From a bacterium (lineage in GTDB: Bacteria > Patescibacteriota > Saccharimonadia > Saccharimonadales > JACDBH01), in the NCBI GenBank assembly GCA_029557395.1, contig JAKQIK010000015.1, positions 1 through 8,152 of the forward strand: a stretch of 8,152 nt of DNA, given 5' to 3'. Positions 5,500 through 8,152 of the stretch are shown piece after piece (positions within the stretch are counted from its first letter, which is position 1; each line of letters begins with the position of its first letter). Both the position numbers and the translations under genes were made by a program. The notes under the pieces are model-generated. The model was not told where the DNA came from. It worked only from the letters and a program-made list of their open reading frames with translations, and ran no database searches.

Positions 5500-6428
5500 T
5501 CCTTTTCAGGTAATTGATTTTGATAATATTGATACTCAAATTCAGACAAGATATCCTTGGCTGAGGATTTATATTTTATCGATTCGACAGAGATATTTTG
5601 CTGATACTCGTCAAGTTTAGTTAATAAAGCATGTAAATCTTGCCCCAATATCACTGAATTGTTTATCAAAGCTGTGTCTAGATTTGAAACATTAGGATCA
5701 GTTTTTTTAAGCTGATAGCAGTAAGATAATGTACTAGCCGATATATTATTCAGATCTATTGAAAACTTTTCTACATCAGACCTGATAATCTCTGGCCTAT
5801 CGGTTAGAATTTTGTCTATAGATTGTCGATAATTTTGGGTAGCAGTATCAAATTTATTACGCCTGTCAAGCACAAGGTCGTCTAATACATAGTAGTCTGA
5901 TTTTGTTCCTGGATTTTTTGCACCATAGCTTTGCAATCTATTCGTATCTTGTCCGATACGCCAAGCGGTCAATTCTCTGTCGTATTTATTACGATTTTCA
6001 TCAATATCATCGATGTCATCATCTAACTCTTCGTAAAAGTTATTTATTTTACTGTTGATATTATTCAGTGAACTATCCAAACTATCAGCATAGGTTGTAC
6101 AAGAGTTCAGCCCTGATAGATACTTATTATACTCTTTTGAAATCTGCTCTAATGCTGTATCCGAATCGTTAAATAATGATTGTTGGCGTTTTATTAACTT
6201 ACCAGCAAATCTATATTCTCCAATTGCATCAGCTTCTGTAACCGTACCTATTTGCCGTATCCTATCAAAAGTAGCCATGCCCTTAACATCTCTTATCGGA
6301 CCTTCCTGACTTGTTTGCTTGAGGCTATAATTTGACCAGACTAAAACTCCTATCAGGACCAAAATAATTGTCATCAGTGCATACTCTAAGGGACGACGAG
6401 TCACACCGGGCTTTCGACCTATTTTCAT
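5496..6428 (-). CDS. Membrane-anchored protein of unknown function, helical extracytoplasmic domain
   Basis: A 310-residue protein with a basic N-terminus (MKIGRKPGVTRRP) and one membrane segment at about 15-33 (YALMTIILVLIGVLVW), then a long, mostly helical, acidic outer part with coiled-coil character, for example FYEELDDDIDDIDENRNKYD. Two cysteines (CTTYADS and LSYCYQLK) could form a disulfide outside the cell. No catalytic motif or named family is recognised. It lies 40 bases behind the metallopeptidase gene on the same strand and is probably co-transcribed with it. A weak AGGG lies 9 bases before the ATG. Possible roles in envelope structure or sensing are guesses. Confidence 0.72.
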   Translation of the reverse strand: MKIGRKPGVTRRPLEYALMTIILVLIGVLVWSNYSLKQTSQEGPIRDVKGMATFDRIRQIGTVTEADAIGEYRFAGKLIKRQQSLFNDSDTALEQISKEYNKYLSGLNSCTTYADSLDSSLNNINSKINNFYEELDDDIDDIDENRNKYDRELTAWRIGQDTNRLQSYGAKNPGTKSDYYVLDDLVLDRRNKFDTATQNYRQSIDKILTDRPEIIRSDVEKFSIDLNNISASTLSYCYQLKKTDPNVSNLDTALINNSVILGQDLHALLTKLDEYQQNISVESIKYKSSAKDILSEFEYQYYQNQLPEKD

Positions 6429-6468
6429 ATAATAATACCCTGAACCATTACCGTTTTATTTTAGCAAA

Positions 6469-6852
6469 CTATTTCCAGTTATGTTCAATTTCGTGAATTC
6501 GGTTGTGATCAAGGCCAAAATAATGAGCAATCTCATGCCAAAGTGTATACTTGACCTGAACCTTTAAACTAGATAAGTCTGCACAAACTGCCAACATTGG
6601 TAGTTTAAAAATTGTTATCCTATCAGGCACGACCATATTATAGCCAGCTCCACGAGCAGTCAGTGGTATACCTTCATACAATCCAAACAAAGTCTGATTA
6701 CACCTTAAATTAAGCTTCTCTCGTTGCTGAATCGTTGGCTGGTCTTCAAACGTAATCAATACATTACTTAGTTTTGAAGTATATTTTGTCGGTAATTCAT
6801 CTAAAGACTGGGCTATTAGGTCGTTAAATTGTTTATCATCAACACTTAACAT
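6469..6852 (-). CDS. Zincin-like metallopeptidase family protein
   Basis: A 127-residue protein of the small zincin-like family (PF06262 type). The zinc site HEIAH is at 106-110 (H106, E107, H110), followed by YFGLDHNRIHEIE, matching the HExxHhfG...E pattern. The central GIPLTARGAGYNMVVPDRITIFKLP is also typical. No signal peptide is seen, so it is probably cytoplasmic; the substrate is unknown. On the reverse strand TGTTATTCT (6868-6860) ends 7 bases before ATG with no Shine-Dalgarno, again suggesting a leaderless transcript. First gene of a likely pair with the anchored protein downstream. Confidence 0.82.
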   Translation of the reverse strand: MLSVDDKQFNDLIAQSLDELPTKYTSKLSNVLITFEDQPTIQQREKLNLRCNQTLFGLYEGIPLTARGAGYNMVVPDRITIFKLPMLAVCADLSSLKVQVKYTLWHEIAHYFGLDHNRIHEIEHNWK

Positions 6853-7107
6853 TCTTTATAGAATAACACTTGCATACTGATACTAAGAAAAAATTGTAAT
6901 TTATTGTATTTGTTTTATTTAAGGAACTTATGTTAATATTAATTCAGATGATAAATAAAGGATTGAAAACAAATTTTAAGAAGTTAAATTGACTTATCCA
7001 CAGCCATAAGCTCATTATGATTTGACATAGTGTATTTTTAGGAGCACTATTGAATAGTAAGCGATTTCTCAGCTTATAGCACATTATATATAGCGTGGAG
7101 GTTTGTC
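6853..7107. other. AT-rich divergent intergenic region with DnaA-box word
   Basis: 255 bases without a secure gene. TTATCCACA, a perfect DnaA-box consensus word, is at 6994-7002, next to AT-rich DNA (6890-6990). A 20-codon frame (6930-6992, MLILIQMINKGLKTNFKKLN) has AAGGA five bases upstream, but I do not call it. TATGAT at 7016-7021 is a possible -10 and TTGACA at 7022-7027 a possible -35. There is no dnaA or dnaN nearby and only one good box, so origin function is unproven. Confidence 0.35.
7050..7079 (+). CDS. Possible 9-residue leader peptide
   Basis: AGGAG at 7040-7044 is five bases before a TTG that opens TTG-AAT-AGT-AAG-CGA-TTT-CTC-AGC-TTA-TAG (MNSKRFLSL). It ends 28 bases before the next gene. 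The same bases hold two small inverted repeats, ACTATT/AATAGT and TAAGC (7058-7062)/GCTTA (7072-7076), so translation could alter folding in front of the downstream gene. A TTG start and tiny size make this tentative. Confidence 0.25.
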   Translation: MNSKRFLSL

Positions 7108-7716
7108 ATGAAAGCTGTCATCAGCCGTAAAAACAAACAAAATTTCATAAATCCACAAACAAAAACTCTTGAAACGAATACAATTCGATCAAAGAGCTGG
7201 CCATATGCCTTATTTAGAAAGAGACACACACCGGCAATTGCATTAGTTGTAGCCGGTTTTTTAATTGGTATTGTTTCTGTAGTCCACGCTAATACTAATA
7301 ATCAAAGCGAGAATACATCAACGCACACCCCAGTCAACCAACAACCTAGTTCAATTAATGAAAACGTTGACACTAGCCAAACAGCCCCTGACTCAAAAAC
7401 GGAAGATATGCATAGTCAAAATCAGAGCGATCAACCTACTCCGGCGATTCAATCAGATCACTCTACAGAACAAAGCAACTCACTAAACATCCACGCTGAA
7501 ATTATTACTAATAATAATAGTAGCGATGTTCAGGGGACTTCTATTACTGTAAACGGAGTAAATCTACAACCGGATAAAAATGGTCGTATCAATGAAGAAT
7601 TTGAGAATGAAGAAAGTAATATTAGAATTCGGGCAAATGTTAACCCAAATAGCCCCTCTAATGACAGCAATACCCGTGTAGATATTTCAGCCAACTCTGC
7701 AGGAGGGTCGCCATAA
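7108..7716 (+). CDS. Anchored or secreted Asn/Ser-rich surface protein
   Basis: A 202-residue protein of unknown family. A 40-residue basic cytoplasmic segment precedes one membrane segment (about 42-60, PAIALVVAGFLIGIVSVV) ending in VHA/NT, which resembles a signal peptidase site after A61. The product could stay anchored or be released. Residues 62-125 are low-complexity Asn/Gln/Ser/Thr; about 126-180 (LNIHAEIITNNNSSDVQG..ITVNGVNLQPDKNG) may be a small beta domain. The start has GGAGG at 7097-7101, six bases before ATG. It is followed after 109 bases by another exported Asn-rich protein, and the two probably act at the cell surface. Confidence 0.75.
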   Translation: MKAVISRKNKQNFINPQTKTLETNTIRSKSWPYALFRKRHTPAIALVVAGFLIGIVSVVHANTNNQSENTSTHTPVNQQPSSINENVDTSQTAPDSKTEDMHSQNQSDQPTPAIQSDHSTEQSNSLNIHAEIITNNNSSDVQGTSITVNGVNLQPDKNGRINEEFENEESNIRIRANVNPNSPSNDSNTRVDISANSAGGSP

Positions 7717-7776
7717 GATGTTTATCAAAAGATTCGTCATTCGACCATAGCCAAATTTTGATGTATCTGGTCTTGG

Positions 7777-7808
7777 TCGGACGAGGTGTCCGAGTTAATT
7801 AATTAACT
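7777..7808 (+). repeat. Hairpin plus 16-bp perfect palindrome before the small exported protein
   Basis: TCGGAC (7777-7782) and GTCCGA (7788-7793) form a perfect 6-pair hairpin with loop GAGGT. It is followed immediately by the palindrome AGTTAATTAATTAACT (7793-7808). No U-tract follows, so it does not read as an intrinsic terminator. It ends just before the Shine-Dalgarno and may be an mRNA-stability element or a protein site. Confidence 0.45.
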
Positions 7809-7825
7809 AAAGGAGGAGTAGCTTT

Positions 7826-8038
7826 ATGAAAAAGTTACTAGGTTTGGCGGTAGCCGTACTTGTTAGCGTGGGACTAACTGGCGGCTTCGCGGCAGCGAGT
7901 AGTGGATCTATTGATACAACAGGTCCAGACTCACATAACAAGGTTAAAGTCAGTCAAAAGTCTGACGTTGATCTAAATAATAATACCAATGTTTCAGCCA
8001 ATATTGAAGCAGACCAAAATGCCGGCACAGTCAACTAA
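7826..8038 (+). CDS. Small exported Asn-rich protein
   Basis: A 70-residue protein with a Sec signal peptide: MKK, hydrophobic LLGLAVAVLVSVGLTGGF, and a likely cut after A24 (FAAA/SS). The mature part is only about 46 residues, SGSIDTTGPDSHNKVKV followed by Asn/Val repeats (DVDLNNNTNVSANIEADQNAGTVN). I associate this TGPDS...N-rich pattern with small exported proteins of Saccharibacteria, from memory and unverified. Those I recall continue with further repeats, so this one may be short. Translation is well supported by AAGGAGGAG (7810-7818), the strongest Shine-Dalgarno in the window. Confidence 0.8.
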   Translation: MKKLLGLAVAVLVSVGLTGGFAAASSGSIDTTGPDSHNKVKVSQKSDVDLNNNTNVSANIEADQNAGTVN

Positions 8039-8151
8039 AACGGAACAAGCGTATATGTTAGAAATTCTATCGGGCTTTTAAATAGCTCTTTTCTGTTAAC
8101 TCTGGCCATCCATTCGATGCATAGATCTTCCAGTTGGTGAGTTAGTATCCT
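8035..8151 (-). CDS. Possible C-terminal end of a convergent gene (partial)
   Basis: A reverse frame is open from the right edge for 38 codons and stops at 8035 (TAG), overlapping the stop of the small exported protein by three bases. The translation (ILTHQLEDLCIEWMARVNR, then KELFKSPIEFLTYTLVPF) has the mixed composition of a real protein. It has no recognisable motif. A similar overlap of convergent stops occurs at 5496-5499. Too short to be certain. Confidence 0.4.
   Translation of the reverse strand, partial: RILTHQLEDLCIEWMARVNRKELFKSPIEFLTYTLVPF
8072..8092 (+). terminator. Possible intrinsic terminator after the exported protein
   Basis: GGGCT (8072-8076) can pair with AGCTC (8084-8088), five pairs with one G-U and a 7-base loop, followed by TTTT then CTGTT. 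The stem is weak. If the reverse frame 8151-8035 is real, this lies inside it. Confidence 0.4.
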
Positions 8152-8152
8152 A

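Noticed and set aside
6930..6992. 20-codon frame after AAGGA in the intergenic region
   Set aside because: AT-rich, Leu/Ile/Lys/Asn-only composition expected by chance; no hydrophobic signal or family, overlaps likely regulatory DNA.

Overview
The window looks like chromosome from a small-genome, AT-rich bacterium, most likely a member of the Candidate Phyla Radiation close to Saccharibacteria (TM7). The evidence is the terse housekeeping genes, the tiny intergenic gaps, several promoters whose -10 box sits almost on the start codon, and the short Asn-rich secreted proteins at the right end. UGA is read as stop (the ZIP gene ends in TGA). The taxon is inferred from gene style, not from a marker search.

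Left part (1-2295): the start of pheS runs off the left edge on the minus strand. It is divergent from yajQ through a very compact shared promoter region. yajQ is followed by a GH63/MGH1-like glycoside hydrolase with both expected catalytic acids.

Centre (2296-3060) is the unusual part. A near-consensus promoter with an extended -10 starts a transcript with a roughly 200-nt, strongly foldable leader. Next comes a GC-rich small lipoprotein gene unlike its neighbours in base composition. After it lies a 3' region ending in what reads as a complete type III hammerhead ribozyme: core CTGATGA/GAAA, three helices, cleavage predicted after C3009. The leader (2383-2412) is complementary to the segment just before the ribozyme (2973-3001). 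The predicted RNA is therefore a closed panhandle whose 3' end would be made by self-cleavage. The same 3' strand can instead pair with 2917-2932, so two folds compete. I know of no described element with this layout.

Right-centre (3062-6852): rmuC and a ZIP-family metal transporter lie on the minus strand. The transporter is divergent from a Fur/Zur-type regulator, and their shared intergenic region holds inverted half-sites and a Fur-like 13-mer. A convergent two-gene unit follows: a zincin-like metallopeptidase, then a membrane-anchored protein of unknown function.

Right end (6853-8152): a roughly 250-bp AT-rich divergent region carries a perfect DnaA-box word and a possible 9-residue leader peptide. 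It precedes an anchored or secreted Asn/Ser-rich protein and a 70-residue exported protein. A possible convergent partial gene enters from the right edge.
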